Part shown: piece by piece, positions 15,895-24,996 of the stretch | How positions within the stretch are numbered: the first letter of the stretch is position 1 | Layout: the number at the start of each line of letters is the position of its first letter | Translations under genes and position numbers: made by a program | DNA from: Limiplasma sp031549415 | Lineage (GTDB): Bacteria > Bacillota > Clostridia > Christensenellales > Aristaeellaceae | Reading direction: 5' to 3' | Assembly (NCBI GenBank): GCA_031549415.1 | Contig: JAVBPU010000007.1 | Location: 62,001 to 126,000, forward strand | DNA length: 64,000 nucleotides | The notes under the pieces: model-generated | What the model saw: only the letters and a program-made list of their open reading frames with translations | Databases searched by the model: none | What the model was told of the DNA's origin: nothing

Positions 15895-16854
15895 ATGCCC
15901 ACCGTATTCATTGACGGCAACCAAGGCACCACCGGGCTGCGGATTGTGGAACGGCTGTCCGCCCGCCCGGAGCTGACCCTTCTTTCCCTGCCGCAGGAGC
16001 GCCGCAAAAGCTTGCCGGACCGGGTGGCCCTGGCCCGCCAGGCCGATGTGACCTTTCTGTGCCTGCCGGACGAGGCCAGCCGGGAAATGGTGAACGCACT
16101 GCAGGGCAGCCCCCATGTGGTCATCGACGCCTCCACTGCCCACCGGACCCAGGCGGGCTTTGCCTATGGCTTCCCGGAACTGGACGGAAAATTCCGGCAG
16201 GCGGTGGAAGGGGCCGCTCGCATCGCGGTGCCGGGCTGCCATGCCGGCGGGGCCGCCGCGCTGCTCTATCCTCTTATGAAGCAGCGGGTGCTGGCCAGCG
16301 GCGCGCCCATCACCATCGTGTCCATCACCGGGTATAGCGGCGGGGGCAAGGCCATGATCGCGGAATACCAGTCCCCGGACCGTAGCGCGGCCCTTTGCGC
16401 CCCCCGCCCCTATGGGGTGGGCCAGAGCCATAAGCATTTGGCGGAAATCGTGGCGGTGTGCGGGCTTTCAACTCCTCCGGTCTTTGACCCCATCGTTTGC
16501 GATTTTTACAGCGGCATGCTGGTGGGCCTTCCCCTGGCCAGCCAGTGGTTCAGCCCTGCGGCCAAGCAGGCCATGGCCGGGGGGGGCGGCGTGGACTTCC
16601 TCACCAGCCTGTACCGGGACCATTACGCTGGGCAAGCCCTTCTCTCCGTGCTGGAACCCAACCCGGAGCCCTATGTAAACCCCCTGGCCCTGGCGGGGAC
16701 GGACGGCATGCAGGTTTTTGTGACCGGGAACGATCAGCGGATGATGGTCTACGCCCGCTTGGATAACCTGGGCAAGGGGGCCAGCGGCGCGGCCATCCAG
16801 TGCATGAACCTGCGGCTGGGCCTGCCGGAAACCCAGGGCCTGCGGCTGGCGTGA
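15895..16854 (+). CDS. argC: N-acetyl-gamma-glutamyl-phosphate reductase, short type
   Basis: Reduces N-acetylglutamyl phosphate with NADPH. 319 residues, the short (type 2) form, starting FIDGNQGTTGLRI, where the NADP-binding glycines lie at residues 8-14. The catalytic cysteine is Cys115 in VPGCHAGGAAALLYPL. The SGGGKAMI and HKHLAEI-type segments expected of the family are present. Ribosome binding site GGAGAGGAG precedes the ATG; 33 bp after argG. Confidence 0.93.
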   Translation: MPTVFIDGNQGTTGLRIVERLSARPELTLLSLPQERRKSLPDRVALARQADVTFLCLPDEASREMVNALQGSPHVVIDASTAHRTQAGFAYGFPELDGKFRQAVEGAARIAVPGCHAGGAAALLYPLMKQRVLASGAPITIVSITGYSGGGKAMIAEYQSPDRSAALCAPRPYGVGQSHKHLAEIVAVCGLSTPPVFDPIVCDFYSGMLVGLPLASQWFSPAAKQAMAGGGGVDFLTSLYRDHYAGQALLSVLEPNPEPYVNPLALAGTDGMQVFVTGNDQRMMVYARLDNLGKGASGAAIQCMNLRLGLPETQGLRLA

Positions 16855-16909
16855 TGAGCAAGCACCCGCATGAACCATAAAACATCAGCGCAAAGAAGGA
16901 GAAACCAAC

Positions 16910-18133
16910 ATGAAGTGGATTCCGGGCGGTGTGACCGCTCCAAAGGGCTTTCGGGCCGCAGGGGCCCATCTGGGCATCCGGAAAAGCCGTACCAAGAAAG
17001 ACGTGGCGCTGATCCTGTGTGATACACGGGCCGCCGCCGCCTGCTGTTATACACAGAACCTGGTGAAGGGCGCGCCCCTGGTGGCCACCCGGCAGAACCT
17101 GGCGGACGGATACGCCCAGGCGGTGATTTGCAATAGCGGCAACGCCAATACCTGCAATGCCAATGGCATGGAGATCGCCCAGGGCATGTGTGCGCTGGTG
17201 GAACAGCACACGGGCGTGGCCGCCCAGGACGTGATTGTGGCATCCACCGGGGTCATTGGCCAGGCCATGACGCTGGACCCTTTCGTGCAGGGCATGGAAG
17301 CGCTGGCCGGGGGCCTCAGCGCCGCCTTGGAGGGCGGGCAGGCCGCTGCGGAGGCCATCATGACCACGGACACGGTGGTAAAGGAAGTGGCCCTGTCTTT
17401 TCCACTGGGCGAAGCGGCCTGCGTCATCGGCGGCATGGCCAAGGGCAGCGGCATGATCTGCCCCAACATGGCCACCATGCTTTGCTTTTTGACCACGGAC
17501 GCGGCCATTGCCCCGGCGGTGTTGCAGCAAGCGCTCAGTGCTGTGGTGCGGGACAGCTTCAATATGCTCTCCGTGGACGGGGATACCTCCACCAACGACA
17601 TGGTGAGCCTCATGGCGGGGGGCGCAGCGGGGAATAATCTGCTGGCCAGTGCCGAGGGGCCGGACTATGCCGCCTTTTTGGAAGCCCTACAGGCGGTTTG
17701 CGAAAAGCTCTGCCGCATGATGGCCAAGGATGGGGAGGGGGCCACCAAGCTCATCACCTGTCAGGTGTCTGGGGCAGAAACCACCGAAGTGGCTAAAATA
17801 GCCGCCAAGAGCGTCATTCAGTCCTCTTTGCTGAAAGCCGCCCTGTTTGGGGCGGACGCCAACTGGGGCCGGGTGCTCTGCGCCCTGGGCTATTCCGGCG
17901 CGCCGCTGGATGTAACAAAAATTGATGTGCAGTTCGCCAGCAAAGCGGGTGCCATCGCCGTATGCAAGGACGGGGCGGGGCTTCCCTTCAGCGAGGGGGA
18001 GGCCAAGGCCATTTTGCTGGAGGATGAGGTGGACATCCTGATTCGCCTGGGGGATGGACCGGCCAGCGCCACGGCCTGGGGCTGCGATTTGACCTATGAC
18101 TATGTGAAAATCAACGGTGATTACCGCAGCTGA
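16910..18133 (+). CDS. argJ: Bifunctional glutamate N-acetyltransferase / ornithine acetyltransferase
   Basis: Transfers acetyl from N-acetylornithine to glutamate, closing the acetyl cycle. 407 residues. The self-cleavage site is Ala188-Thr189 in NMATMLCF; Thr189 becomes the nucleophile of the beta chain. NSGNANTCNANG and GDGEGATKLI, both family signatures, are present. A complete ArgJ means the operon need not encode ArgA or ArgE. AAGGAGAAACC precedes the ATG. Confidence 0.96.
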   Translation: MKWIPGGVTAPKGFRAAGAHLGIRKSRTKKDVALILCDTRAAAACCYTQNLVKGAPLVATRQNLADGYAQAVICNSGNANTCNANGMEIAQGMCALVEQHTGVAAQDVIVASTGVIGQAMTLDPFVQGMEALAGGLSAALEGGQAAAEAIMTTDTVVKEVALSFPLGEAACVIGGMAKGSGMICPNMATMLCFLTTDAAIAPAVLQQALSAVVRDSFNMLSVDGDTSTNDMVSLMAGGAAGNNLLASAEGPDYAAFLEALQAVCEKLCRMMAKDGEGATKLITCQVSGAETTEVAKIAAKSVIQSSLLKAALFGADANWGRVLCALGYSGAPLDVTKIDVQFASKAGAIAVCKDGAGLPFSEGEAKAILLEDEVDILIRLGDGPASATAWGCDLTYDYVKINGDYRS

Positions 18134-18155
18134 ACCGGGCGGGAGGAGGAATGAC

Positions 18156-19004
18156 ATGCTTTCCATTGACCAGCGGGCGGAGGTGCTGATCCAGGCCCTG
18201 CCTTATATCCAAAGATACAACGGCAAGATCGTGGTGATCAAATATGGCGGCAACGCCATGCTCCATGACGGCCTGAAACAGGCGGTGATGGGCGATTTGC
18301 TGCTGTTGCAGCTGGTGGGCATGAAGGTGGTGCTGGTCCATGGAGGCGGCCCGGAGATCAGCGAGATGCTCACCCGCCTGGGCAAGGAAAGCCGGTTCAT
18401 CGGCGGCCTGCGGGTGACTGATGCGGAAACCGCGGATGTGGTGCAGATGGTGCTGGCGGGCAAGCTGGGCAAAAGCCTGGTCAGTTCCATCCAGGCCATT
18501 GGCGGCAAGGCCATGGGCCTGTGCGGCATGGACGGGTATATGCTGCAGGCCAGGAAACTGGACGAGGTGCACGGCTTTGTGGGGGAGATCACCCAGGTGA
18601 ACGTACGGCCCATTCTGGATGTGCTGGACATGGGGTATATCCCCGTCATTTCCACCGTGGCCTGCGACAGGGAAGGCAACACCTACAACATCAACGCGGA
18701 CACTGCCGCCGCCCGCATCGCGGCAGAGCTCAAGGCGGAAAGCCTCATTTCCATGACGGACATCCGGGGCATTCTGCGGGACCCCAAGGATGAGCAGACC
18801 TTGATCCCCGTGGTGCAGGTCAGCGAGGCTCCCGCCCTGATACGGGAGGGCATCATCTCCGGGGGGATGATCCCCAAGGTGGAGTGCTGCATCGAGGCCA
18901 TTCGCCGGGGCGTGAAGAAGGTGTTCATCCTGGATGGCCGAGTGCCCCATGCGATTTTGATCGAATGCCTCACCGACGAGGGCGTGGGCACCATGTTTGT
19001 ATAG
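18156..19004 (+). CDS. argB: Acetylglutamate kinase
   Basis: Phosphorylates N-acetylglutamate; usually the arginine-inhibited step. 282 residues from the ATG at 18156, directly after GGGAGGAGGA; an upstream in-frame ATG lies inside argJ. Motifs: IVVIKYGGNAM (phosphate-binding Lys and glycines), VLVHGGGPEIS, and the nucleotide-site INADTAAARIAAEL. The N-terminal helix LSIDQRAEVLIQALPYIQRY is present; this helix marks the arginine-sensitive hexameric forms, so feedback inhibition is likely. Confidence 0.96.
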   Translation: MLSIDQRAEVLIQALPYIQRYNGKIVVIKYGGNAMLHDGLKQAVMGDLLLLQLVGMKVVLVHGGGPEISEMLTRLGKESRFIGGLRVTDAETADVVQMVLAGKLGKSLVSSIQAIGGKAMGLCGMDGYMLQARKLDEVHGFVGEITQVNVRPILDVLDMGYIPVISTVACDREGNTYNINADTAAARIAAELKAESLISMTDIRGILRDPKDEQTLIPVVQVSEAPALIREGIISGGMIPKVECCIEAIRRGVKKVFILDGRVPHAILIECLTDEGVGTMFV

Positions 19005-19016
19005 GAGGCGGCACAG

Positions 19017-20189
19017 ATGGAGCAGACGCTTGCGCAAAGGGACCAGCAGTATATTGCCGCCACCTACGCCCGCTTGAATGTGGCCTTTGTGCGCGGCCAG
19101 GGCTGCATGCTGTATGACGAACACGGGGAAGCCTATATCGACATGGGCAGCGGCATTGCCGTCAGCGCCCTGGGCTATGGGGACGAAGCCTGGGAGCAGG
19201 CGGTGTGCCGCCAGGTGAGGACCCTGTCCCATGCCAGCAATCTCTACTATACGCAGCCCCAAGTGGAGCTGGCCCAGACCCTGTGTGAGCGCACGGGCAT
19301 GAAGAAGGTGTTTTTCGGCAATTCCGGCGCGGAGGCCAACGAATGCCTGATCAAGGCCGCCCGCAAATACAGCGCGGACCGTCACGGAGAGAATGTCCGT
19401 CCGGTGATCCTCACCCTGGAAGGCAGCTTCCATGGCCGCACGCTGGCCACCTTGGCCGCCACGGGCCAGGACAACTTCCACCACAGCTTTGGCCCGTTTC
19501 CGGAAGGCTTTGCCCATATTCCACCCAATGATATCCCTGCCCTGGCCGCCGCCCTGGCCTGGCCGGAGGTCTGCGCCTTGCTGCTGGAAACGGTGCAGGG
19601 GGAGGGCGGCGTGGTCCCTCTGACAAGGGAATACCTGGAAGCCGCGGCTCGGCTGACGGCGGCAAAGAACGTGCTGCTGCTGCTGGACGAGGTGCAAACG
19701 GGCAATGGAAGAACGGGAAAGCTTTTTAGCTTTCAGCATTTTGGCCTGCGCCCGGATGGCGTCTCCACGGCCAAGGGATTGGCGGGGGGGCTACCCATGG
19801 GGGCCTGCCTGCTGGGGGAAAAGCTGGAAAACACGCTGACCCCTGGCAGCCATGGCTCCACCTTTGGAGGGAACCCCGTTTGCGCCGCGGGGGCCAATGT
19901 GGTGCTGGCGCGCCTGACAGGGGATTTCCTGGCTGATGTGGCCGCCAAGGGCGAGTACGTGCGAAAGCAATTGGAAGCTGCCCCTGGCGTTGTAAGTGTG
20001 TCCGGCATGGGCCTGATGCTGGGGATTGAAACCGAAAAGGACGCGAAGCAACTGGTCCAGGCTCTGCTGGGCCGGGGGGTGGTCACCTTGACCGCCAAAG
20101 AAAAGCTGCGACTGCTGCCACCCCTGACCATTTCCTGGGAGGCGCTGGAGCAGGCCGTTGCCATTATCAAAGAGGAGGTTGCCCCATGA
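19017..20189 (+). CDS. argD: Acetylornithine aminotransferase
   Basis: A class III PLP aminotransferase converting N-acetylglutamate semialdehyde to N-acetylornithine. 390 residues. The PLP lysine is Lys253 (STAKGLAGGLPMGA); NSGAEANE, GSFHGRTLAT and LLLDEVQTGNGRTG are the other fold motifs. AGGAGGCGG precedes the ATG; the stop overlaps argF. Confidence 0.96.
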   Translation: MEQTLAQRDQQYIAATYARLNVAFVRGQGCMLYDEHGEAYIDMGSGIAVSALGYGDEAWEQAVCRQVRTLSHASNLYYTQPQVELAQTLCERTGMKKVFFGNSGAEANECLIKAARKYSADRHGENVRPVILTLEGSFHGRTLATLAATGQDNFHHSFGPFPEGFAHIPPNDIPALAAALAWPEVCALLLETVQGEGGVVPLTREYLEAAARLTAAKNVLLLLDEVQTGNGRTGKLFSFQHFGLRPDGVSTAKGLAGGLPMGACLLGEKLENTLTPGSHGSTFGGNPVCAAGANVVLARLTGDFLADVAAKGEYVRKQLEAAPGVVSVSGMGLMLGIETEKDAKQLVQALLGRGVVTLTAKEKLRLLPPLTISWEALEQAVAIIKEEVAP

Positions 20190-21100
20190 GCGGACCGATG
20201 AAGCATTTATTGAAACTGGGAGACTGGACCCCGGAGCAGATTTTGGACGTACTCAACCTGGCGGATCAGCTGAAGTATGAGCGGAAGCATGGCATTGCTC
20301 ACCCGCTGCTCCAAGGCAAGACCCTGGGCATGATTTTTCAAAAGGCCAGCACCCGCACCCGGGTGAGCTTTGAGGTGGGCATGTCCCAGTTGGGCGGCAA
20401 CGCGCTGTTCCTGTCCAGCCGGGATTTGCAGATTGGCCGGGGGGAGCCCGTGGAGGACACGGCCCGGGTGCTGTCCCGGTACCTGGACGGCATCATGATC
20501 CGCACCTTCGCCCAGCAGGAGGTGGAGGATTTGGCCCGGTACGGCTCCATCCCCATCATCAATGGGCTCACCGACTACGCTCATCCCTGCCAGATCCTGG
20601 CGGACCTGCTGACCATCCGGGAGCGGAAGGGCGGTTTGAAGGGCTTAAAGCTCTGCTTTGTGGGGGACGGCAACAACGTGGCCAATTCCCTCATCGCAGG
20701 CTGCATCCAAATGGGCATGGAGGTGGCCATCGCCTGCCCGGAGGACCACCAGCCGGATGCGGAGCTGATGGCCTGGGCGCAGAAGAACGGGGCCTTTGCC
20801 TGTTCCGCTGATGCAGCGGCTATGGTGAAAAACGCGGATGTGGTGTATACTGACGTATGGGCCAGCATGGGGCAGGAAGGGGAAGCCGCCCAGCGCCTGC
20901 GGGCCTTTGCGGCCTTCCAGGTCAACGGGGAACTGATGGCCCAGGCCAAGCCCGGGGCCATGGTGCTGCACTGCCTGCCCGCCCACCGGGGGGAGGAGAT
21001 CACCGCCCAGGTGCTGGAAGCCCATGCGGATGAGATTTTTGACCAGGCGGAGAACCGGCTGCACGCGCAAAAGGCCGTGCTGGTGAAATTGATGGGATAA
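20186..21100 (+). CDS. argF: Ornithine carbamoyltransferase
   Basis: Makes citrulline from ornithine and carbamoyl phosphate. 304 residues, starting at the ATG that overlaps the argD stop (ATGA), with AGGAGGTT seven bases before it. Carbamoyl-phosphate site STRTR at residues 55-59 and HPCQILAD around 132; the ornithine-side loop HCLPAHRGEE is near 270. The set argC-J-B-D-F is complete from glutamate to citrulline, and argG continues to argininosuccinate. Confidence 0.97.
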   Translation: MSGPMKHLLKLGDWTPEQILDVLNLADQLKYERKHGIAHPLLQGKTLGMIFQKASTRTRVSFEVGMSQLGGNALFLSSRDLQIGRGEPVEDTARVLSRYLDGIMIRTFAQQEVEDLARYGSIPIINGLTDYAHPCQILADLLTIRERKGGLKGLKLCFVGDGNNVANSLIAGCIQMGMEVAIACPEDHQPDAELMAWAQKNGAFACSADAAAMVKNADVVYTDVWASMGQEGEAAQRLRAFAAFQVNGELMAQAKPGAMVLHCLPAHRGEEITAQVLEAHADEIFDQAENRLHAQKAVLVKLMG

Positions 21101-21141
21101 AGGCTTGCGTCAAAAGAGCGCAAAAGCAAGGAGACATGCCT

Positions 21142-21885
21142 ATGGAAAACGAGACCCTTCGGCAGCTTCACGCCCGCAAGAGCATGCGGGTCTATGAAAG
21201 CCGCCCGGTGGCGGCGGAAGAGAAAAGGCAGCTGCTGGAAGCGGCCCGCACGGCCCCCACCGCCGGCTGCATGAGCCTGTATACCATTTTGGACATCACG
21301 GACCCGGCTATCAAAGAGCGGTTGGCGGTGCTGTGCGACCACCAGCCCTTCATTGCCACGGCTCCGGTGGCGCTGGTGTTTCTGGCGGACTGGCAGCGCT
21401 GGATGGACAGCTTTGTGGCAGCTGGGCTGGACAGCCCCCGTACCCCAGCGGAGGGGGATCTGTTCCTGGCCACGGCGGATGCGTTGATTGCCGCGCAAAA
21501 TGTGGTGGTGGCGGCAGATGCTATGGGCCTTGGCTCCTGCTATATTGGCGATGTGCTGGAAAACGGGGAGCAGGTGGCGGAGTTGCTCCACATACCCCGC
21601 TTTGCCATGCCGGTGGCCATGCTTTGCATCGGCTATCCAACCGCCCAGCAGCTGGCCCGGTCCAAGCCCATCCGCTTTCCCCTGGAAAACCTGGTGCATG
21701 AAAACCGGTACCAACCAGCAGGCGCGGAAGCCCTGGAAAAAATGCACAGGGCGCGCCAACCCCAGGGCGGGTTTCCGGAAGGGGTCCTGGCCATGGAGCA
21801 GCGGAAATGGAGCAGCCCTTTTATGGCGGAGATGAACCGCTCCACCCGGGCCTGGCTGGCCCGCTGGGCGGAGGGCCAGCCGTAG
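21142..21885 (+). CDS. FMN nitroreductase-family oxidoreductase
   Basis: 247 residues from the second of two ATGs (21142). AAGGAG at 21128-21133 is 8 bp from it but only 2 bp from the first ATG at 21136. The N-terminal LHARKSMRVYESRPVAAEEKRQLLEAARTAPTAG is the FMN-phosphate binding start of the nitroreductase fold; VVVAADAMGLGSCYIGDVL and MLCIGYPT complete the family pattern of NfsA/FRP-like enzymes. It follows argF by 41 bp and has no own promoter, so it is probably the last gene of the arg operon; a role in arginine synthesis is not known. Substrate unknown. Confidence 0.85.
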   Translation: MENETLRQLHARKSMRVYESRPVAAEEKRQLLEAARTAPTAGCMSLYTILDITDPAIKERLAVLCDHQPFIATAPVALVFLADWQRWMDSFVAAGLDSPRTPAEGDLFLATADALIAAQNVVVAADAMGLGSCYIGDVLENGEQVAELLHIPRFAMPVAMLCIGYPTAQQLARSKPIRFPLENLVHENRYQPAGAEALEKMHRARQPQGGFPEGVLAMEQRKWSSPFMAEMNRSTRAWLARWAEGQP

Positions 21886-21941
21886 ACAGAAACTGCCAAA
21901 CCGACAGTTGAGGCAAACGGGCGGACGCCGGGTGGCCGGCC

Positions 21942-21974
21942 CACGGCCCTTCGCAAGGGAGGAAAGGGGCCGTG
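21942..21974 (+). terminator. Hairpin after the arg/nitroreductase genes
   Basis: CACGGCCC and GGGCCGTG enclose a 16-nt purine-rich loop; a CTTTTT run follows about 14 bases later. Weak to moderate terminator, backed up by the stronger one at 22007. Confidence 0.5.
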
Positions 21975-22006
21975 CCGATCGTCTTTTTCAAATGTGAACG
22001 TACTGT

Positions 22007-22045
22007 AAAAACCACCCAAACCGCTGTTTTTGGGCGGTTTTTCCT
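22007..22045 (+). terminator. Rho-independent terminator
   Basis: AAAAACC-A-CCCAAA pairs with TTTGGG-C-GGTTTTT across a 6-8 nt loop (one A-C mismatch), ending in a T-run. It separates the arg operon from the exporter genes. Confidence 0.75.
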
Positions 22046-22073
22046 TTACATTCATAGTTAGTCGATTTATAAT
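22045..22073 (+). promoter_or_regulatory. Promoter of the MacAB-like exporter operon
   Basis: TTTACA (22045-22050) and TATAAT (22068-22073) are 17 bp apart. The leader to the first ATG is about 70 nt. Confidence 0.8.
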
Positions 22074-22152
22074 TCTACCATTGCAGCGAAAGCTGTGCGG
22101 TAAATGGCCGGAGGCCCGGCCCAGATTCCAACCAAGAAAGGACCAACACTGT

Positions 22153-23079
22153 ATGCCAGAAACCAAACAGCCTGCGGTCAAGAAAAAAAAGCACAAAAAG
22201 AAATGGCTTTGGATCGTTTTGGTGGTTATCATTGGCCTGATCGTCTGGGGCGTGGTCTCCGTCAACCAGCAGGTGCAAAGCTTGTATGAGAAGGATACCG
22301 CGAAACGGCGGGATATTGCCACCTATTATAGCTTTTCCGGCAACCTGACCCCGGTGACGGATAAAATCCAAACCGCCAAGGATGCCGTGAAGGTAAAGGA
22401 ACTGTACGTCAAAGAAGGGGATGACGTACAGCAGGGCCAGCCCCTGCTGCGGGGCACGGACGGTACCCGCGTGCTGGCCTTGGAAAACGGCACCATCGAC
22501 ACCCTCTATGTGGACCCGGAGGACCAACTGCAGCCGGGGGCCCAAATTGCCCACATCATTGACTATGGCACGCTGGAGATCTCCATTGATGTGGATGAAT
22601 ATGACATCGGCGCGCTGGCGGTGGGCAAGCAGGGCACGGTGTATCTGAACGCGCTGGACCAAACCGTCACAGGCACTGTCAGCGAGATTTCCCGGGATGC
22701 CACCACCGAGGGCGGCGTCAGCTTCTATGAAGTAAAAATGCAAATCGACGCCACCGAGGCCATCCGCTCCGGGATGAGCGTGGAAGTGAATGTGCTGAAC
22801 AAAGAAGCCCTGGGCTGCGTCAGCATCAACATGAAGGCGTTGTCCTATGATGATTTGAATAAGCCCTACGTGCTGGTGATGGCCGGAGAGAAGCAAATGG
22901 CTGTGCAGTACGTGCAAACCGGCGTGACCGATGGGCAGTTCATTGAAATCCTGGAGGGCCTCCAGGATGGGGAAGAGGTCTACTATTTTGGCACGGACAT
23001 GAGCCGGTTTTTTATGATGGGCTCTGGATCGCAGATGCGCCAGCAGCGCAACGACATGGAAGCCGCCATGGGCAACTGA
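22153..23079 (+). CDS. Membrane-fusion (adaptor) subunit of an ABC exporter, MacA/HlyD-like
   Basis: 308 residues from the ATG at 22153 (AGAAAGGA upstream). A very basic N-terminus (KKKKHKKK) precedes one membrane helix at about 18-36. The rest is extracytoplasmic: a lipoyl-like hairpin piece (VKVKELYVKEGDDVQQGQPLLRG) without the long coiled coil of Gram-negative MacA, a beta-barrel domain (LEISIDVDEYDIGALAVGKQGTVYLNALDQTVTGTVSEIS) and a membrane-proximal domain (VLVMAGEKQMAVQYVQTGVTDGQFIEILEGLQDGEEV). This is the standard adaptor partner of the MacB-type ATPase and permease that follow. Confidence 0.88.
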   Translation: MPETKQPAVKKKKHKKKWLWIVLVVIIGLIVWGVVSVNQQVQSLYEKDTAKRRDIATYYSFSGNLTPVTDKIQTAKDAVKVKELYVKEGDDVQQGQPLLRGTDGTRVLALENGTIDTLYVDPEDQLQPGAQIAHIIDYGTLEISIDVDEYDIGALAVGKQGTVYLNALDQTVTGTVSEISRDATTEGGVSFYEVKMQIDATEAIRSGMSVEVNVLNKEALGCVSINMKALSYDDLNKPYVLVMAGEKQMAVQYVQTGVTDGQFIEILEGLQDGEEVYYFGTDMSRFFMMGSGSQMRQQRNDMEAAMGN

Positions 23080-23093
23080 CGGGAGAGATGTGC

Positions 23094-23801
23094 ATGCAAC
23101 AACAATCGCCCGCCTCCGCCTTTTTTGAAATGACGGATATTTGCAAGGCCTATTGGATGGGGGACGAATGGCAGCCCGTGCTGCGGGATGTGAACCTCCA
23201 CATCGACCAGGGAGAGTTCCTCAGCATTTTGGGGCCCAGCGGCTCCGGTAAAAGCACGCTGATGAACATCATCGGCTGCCTGGACACCCCCACCTCCGGA
23301 GAATATGTGCTACACGGACGCCTCATTGAGGATTTGGACCCCAATGAGCTGGCCGCCATCCGCAACAAGGAAATCGGGTTTGTGTTTCAGTCCTTCCAGC
23401 TGTTGCCCCGGCAGAACGCCCTGGCCAATGTGGAGCTGCCTTTGGTGTACGCGGGCCTGTCCCAGCACAAGCGCCGGGAGCGGGCCCAGGAAATGCTGGA
23501 GAGGGTAGGCTTGGCGCATAAGCTATACCATCTGCCCAACCAGCTTTCCGGCGGCCAGCAGCAGCGGGTGGCCATTGCCAGAGCCTTGGCCACCAACCCC
23601 ACCATTCTGCTGGCGGACGAACCCACCGGTGCGCTGGACCAGGCCACGGGCAAGCAGGTGATGGCTCTGTTTCAGGAACTGCACCGGGAAGGGCATACCA
23701 TCATCATGATCACCCATGACGTGAGCATCGCCAAGAATGCCAGCCGCGTGGTGAGCATTCTGGACGGCGTGCTCAGCGAAGGGGGGGCGGAGGATGCTTA
23801 G
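23094..23801 (+). CDS. ABC transporter ATP-binding protein, MacB/LolD-like
   Basis: 235 residues taking the ATG at 23094, which is 8 bp after GGAG; the ATG at 23088 abuts the same site. Walker A GPSGSGKST (residues 47-55), Q-loop FVFQSFQLLPRQNALANVELPL, signature LSGGQQQR, Walker B ILLADEPTGALD and the switch histidine in MITHD are all intact. The short insertion pattern and Q-loop text are those of the MacB/LolD/FtsE exporters and extractors. The 3' end overlaps the permease gene. Confidence 0.95.
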   Translation: MQQQSPASAFFEMTDICKAYWMGDEWQPVLRDVNLHIDQGEFLSILGPSGSGKSTLMNIIGCLDTPTSGEYVLHGRLIEDLDPNELAAIRNKEIGFVFQSFQLLPRQNALANVELPLVYAGLSQHKRRERAQEMLERVGLAHKLYHLPNQLSGGQQQRVAIARALATNPTILLADEPTGALDQATGKQVMALFQELHREGHTIIMITHDVSIAKNASRVVSILDGVLSEGGAEDA

Positions 23802-24984
23802 AGAAAGCCTGCGCATGTCCATCGCCAACATCCTGGGCAATAAGATGCGCTCCTTCCTGACCATCTTGGGCATCATCATCGGTGTGATGGCCATCATCAC
23901 GCTGATTACCGTGATGCAAAGCGCCCAAAACGAAATGACAACGCAATTTGAAAGCCTGGGTACCGGGATGGTTACGGTTTCTGCCTCCGGTACGCCGCTA
24001 AAACGTGGCCTCAGCGAGACGGATGTGGCGGCCATTGGCCAGCTGGACAATGTGTCCGGAACCTCTCCCAGCCTGTCCACCACCCTTTCCGTGGTATATG
24101 AGGGCGTATTGCAGGAGGACGTGACCATCAAGGGCCAGGGCTTCGCGCATTTTCGGCGGGAGGCGGACTCCATCAAGCGGGGGCGGCCCATTCTGCCGGT
24201 GGACCAGGAGCAGAAAAGCCGGGTGTGCATCATCGACGACACCTTGGCGGAGGCGCTTTTTTCCGGCACGGACCCGCTGGACCGGCAGCTTTTGGTGAAC
24301 GGCGTCCGTTTTACCATTGTGGGGTTGCTCAATGACGACGGCGACAACAATGTGATGGCCCAGCTGAACAACAGCGGAGAAGACGGCACCGTGGTGATGC
24401 CTTATACTACCTACATGCGGCTTTTGGGGCTAAAGGACATCACCTCGCTGGAAGTGTACATGGCGGACGCGGAAAAAACCGACGAAACCGTGGAAAGCAT
24501 GGAAGCGGCCCTGGACCGCGCTTTTAACTACAAGGACAGCAGCTACCGGATCATCAATATGGAAAGCCTGCTGGAAGTGATGGACACTATGATGGGGCTG
24601 ATGACCAGCCTGCTCACTGGCATTGCCAGCATCGCGCTGCTGGTGGGCGGCATCGGCATCATGAACATGATGCTGGTCAGCGTCACCGAACGTACCAACG
24701 AGATCGGCCTGCGCAAAGCCCTGGGCGCAAGGCCCAGCAGCATTCAAACCCAGTTTCTGTTTGAAAGCATTCTGCTCTCCCTGTTTGGCGGAGCCATCGG
24801 CATGGTGTTGGGCGTAAGCATCAGCATGCTGTTGGCCTCCATGATGGACATCTCCTTTGTGTTGTCCCCCTCGGCCATTGGGTTGGGGGTGGGCTTCTCG
24901 CTGGCGGTGGGCGTCATCTTTGGCTGGGCCCCGGCCCGCAAGGCCAGCAACCTGAACCCCATCGACGCGCTTCGCAGCAATTAA
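23794..24984 (+). CDS. ABC transporter permease, MacB-like
   Basis: 396 residues, overlapping the ATPase gene by 8 bp. One membrane helix at about 19-40 (MRSFLTILGIIIGVMAIITLI), a large outside MacB_PCD domain (residues about 45-270), then three C-terminal helices of the FtsX domain (about 275-300, 325-350, 360-382) with the hallmark VGGIGIMNMMLVSVTERTNEIGLRKALGA. Such type VII ABC systems move peptides, lipoproteins or antibiotics by mechanotransmission. Substrate unknown. Confidence 0.95.
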   Translation: MLRESLRMSIANILGNKMRSFLTILGIIIGVMAIITLITVMQSAQNEMTTQFESLGTGMVTVSASGTPLKRGLSETDVAAIGQLDNVSGTSPSLSTTLSVVYEGVLQEDVTIKGQGFAHFRREADSIKRGRPILPVDQEQKSRVCIIDDTLAEALFSGTDPLDRQLLVNGVRFTIVGLLNDDGDNNVMAQLNNSGEDGTVVMPYTTYMRLLGLKDITSLEVYMADAEKTDETVESMEAALDRAFNYKDSSYRIINMESLLEVMDTMMGLMTSLLTGIASIALLVGGIGIMNMMLVSVTERTNEIGLRKALGARPSSIQTQFLFESILLSLFGGAIGMVLGVSISMLLASMMDISFVLSPSAIGLGVGFSLAVGVIFGWAPARKASNLNPIDALRSN

Positions 24985-24996
24985 GGAGGTCTTTCC

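Noticed and set aside
14806..16437. 543-codon open frame on the minus strand over argG and argC
   Set aside because: It is a high-GC shadow frame: antisense to two certain genes, with His/Gly/Ala-rich composition, no domain and no ribosome binding site. The 542-codon frame opposite argB and argD (18111-19739) and many others were dropped for the same reason.
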